NCBI RefSeq assembly: GCF_012273515.2 | Contig: NZ_CP050975.2 | Coordinates: forward strand, 7,502,001-7,566,000 | Source of the DNA: Streptomyces sp. RPA4-2 | Lineage (GTDB): Bacteria; Actinomycetota; Actinomycetes; Streptomycetales; Streptomycetaceae | Direction: 5' to 3' | Length of the DNA: 64,000 nucleotides | Shown here: piece by piece, positions 63,294 to 64,000 of the stretch | Numbering within the stretch: position 1 is the first letter of the stretch | Layout of the letters: each line of letters starts with the position of its first letter | Program-made: the position numbers and the translations under genes | Notes under the pieces: generated by a model | Seen by the model: only the letters and a program-made list of their open reading frames with translations | What the model was told of the DNA's origin: nothing | The model's database searches: none

Positions 63294-64000
63294 ATGCGAA
63301 CCGTCCTGGTCGTCCTCTTCGACGCGGTGCAGAGCCTCGACGTCACGGGTCCCGCGGAGGTCTTCGCGGGCGCCGAGATCTCCCGGGCCGGCTCGTACCG
63401 CGTCCGTACCGCCTCCCTGGACGGCGCACCGGTCCGCACCTCCAGCGGTCTGACCCTCGTCCCCGACGGCACCCTCGCCGAGGCGCCCGCCCCGCACACC
63501 CTGCTCGTCCCGGGCGGGCAGGGCACCCGGCAGCCGGACCCCCGCCTCACCGACTGGCTGCGGGTGCACGGCCCCCGCGCCGACCGCCTGGTCTCGGTCT
63601 GCACCGGCGCCCTCCTGCTCGCCCGGGCGGGCCTGCTCGACGGCCGCCGCGCGACCACCCACTGGGCGTACTGCGACAAGCTCGCCCGCGACCACCCGGC
63701 CGTCCAGGTCGACCCCGACCCCATCTACGTACGCGACGGCCGGGTGTCCACCTCCGCGGGCGTCACCTCCGGAATCGACCTCGCCCTCGCGCTCGTCGAG
63801 GAGGACCTCGGCCGCGAGACCGCCCTCACGGTCGCCCGTCATCTGGTCGTCTTCCTGCGGCGTCCGGGCAACCAGGCCCAGTTCAGCGCACAGCTCGCCG
63901 CGCAGACGGCCCGGCGCGAACCCCTGCGCGAGGTCCAGCAGTGGATCACCGAACACCCCGGCGAGGACCTCTGCGTCGAGTCGCTCGCCGCCCGTGCCCG
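63294..64000 (+). CDS. GlxA-type AraC regulator, N-terminal part (runs off the window)
   Basis: The ATG at 63294 begins a frame open to the window end (235 residues visible). Residues 1-165 are a DJ-1/PfpI-like domain with LLVPGGQGTRQPD and the cysteine elbow LVSVCTGALLLARAGLLDG near residue 105. At about residue 212 the AraC helix-turn-helix region begins (LREVQQWITEHPGEDL). GlxA-family regulators combine these two domains and control catabolic or developmental genes. The DNA-binding half lies beyond the window. It is divergent from the SCO6745-family gene. Confidence 0.85.
   Translation, partial: MRTVLVVLFDAVQSLDVTGPAEVFAGAEISRAGSYRVRTASLDGAPVRTSSGLTLVPDGTLAEAPAPHTLLVPGGQGTRQPDPRLTDWLRVHGPRADRLVSVCTGALLLARAGLLDGRRATTHWAYCDKLARDHPAVQVDPDPIYVRDGRVSTSAGVTSGIDLALALVEEDLGRETALTVARHLVVFLRRPGNQAQFSAQLAAQTARREPLREVQQWITEHPGEDLCVESLAARA

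Overview
The window is chromosomal DNA of a high-GC actinomycete, almost certainly Streptomyces. Support comes from the very strong GC bias at third codon positions, frequent GTG and TTG starts, and lineage-typical genes: an SsgA-like sporulation protein, a WhiB-like Fe-S regulator, a LAL-type ATPase regulator, DUF2510 proteins and a Tat-exported phospholipase C. No phage, transposase, integrase or CRISPR array is visible. Most of the window reads as ordered Streptomyces gene content rather than a mobile island.

Layout. 1-10.4 kb: end of a membrane protein, Tat phospholipase C, scramblase-like protein, a PAP2/EamA-like membrane pair opposite a TetR regulator with a three-copy operator, a DUF2510 membrane protein and a large LAL-like ATPase. 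10.5-16.7 kb: a protocatechuate (beta-ketoadipate) operon pcaI-J-H-G-B-DC, divergent from a MarR regulator matching PcaV; pcaI and pcaH each carry a one-base frameshift. 16.8-23.1 kb: DUF3048 lipoprotein, a divergent ligC/ligD-polymerase end-joining pair, a LacI regulator, a VOC protein and a WhiB-like protein. 23.2-30.6 kb: an unusual locus. Two tRNA genes with nearly identical bodies but different anticodons precede an atypical zinc-ribbon SDR and an LRR protein; these face a two-gene MoxR-type double-AAA ATPase plus metallopeptidase/VWA operon, a third tRNA-like sequence and a helical-repeat protein.

30.8-40 kb: acyl-ACP desaturase behind a repeat-rich promoter, dimethylargininase, an ABC-F protein with its own promoter and a candidate leader peptide, GPP34, SsgA-like protein, a BNR-repeat secreted protein, endonuclease V and a saccharopine-dehydrogenase-like reductase. 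40.4-49.6 kb: a fatty-acid beta-oxidation operon (CoA-transferase, acyl-CoA dehydrogenase, thiolase, FadJ-like enzyme), then a MerR regulator divergent from an acyl-CoA ligase. 49.7-64 kb: amino acid permease, macro-domain protein, an orphan ATP-synthase-b-like protein, M1 peptidase, a CocE-like hydrolase with an in-frame stop, D-amino-acid oxidase, a second ABC-F, a glycolipid-binding-domain protein, Tex, an SCO6745-family protein and the start of a GlxA-type AraC regulator.

Six otherwise conserved genes carry single-base lesions: 7.1 kb, 14.4 kb, 15.6 kb, 25.5 kb, 55.1 kb and 59.9 kb. Some or all may be assembly errors, so loss-of-function readings should be checked against raw reads first.
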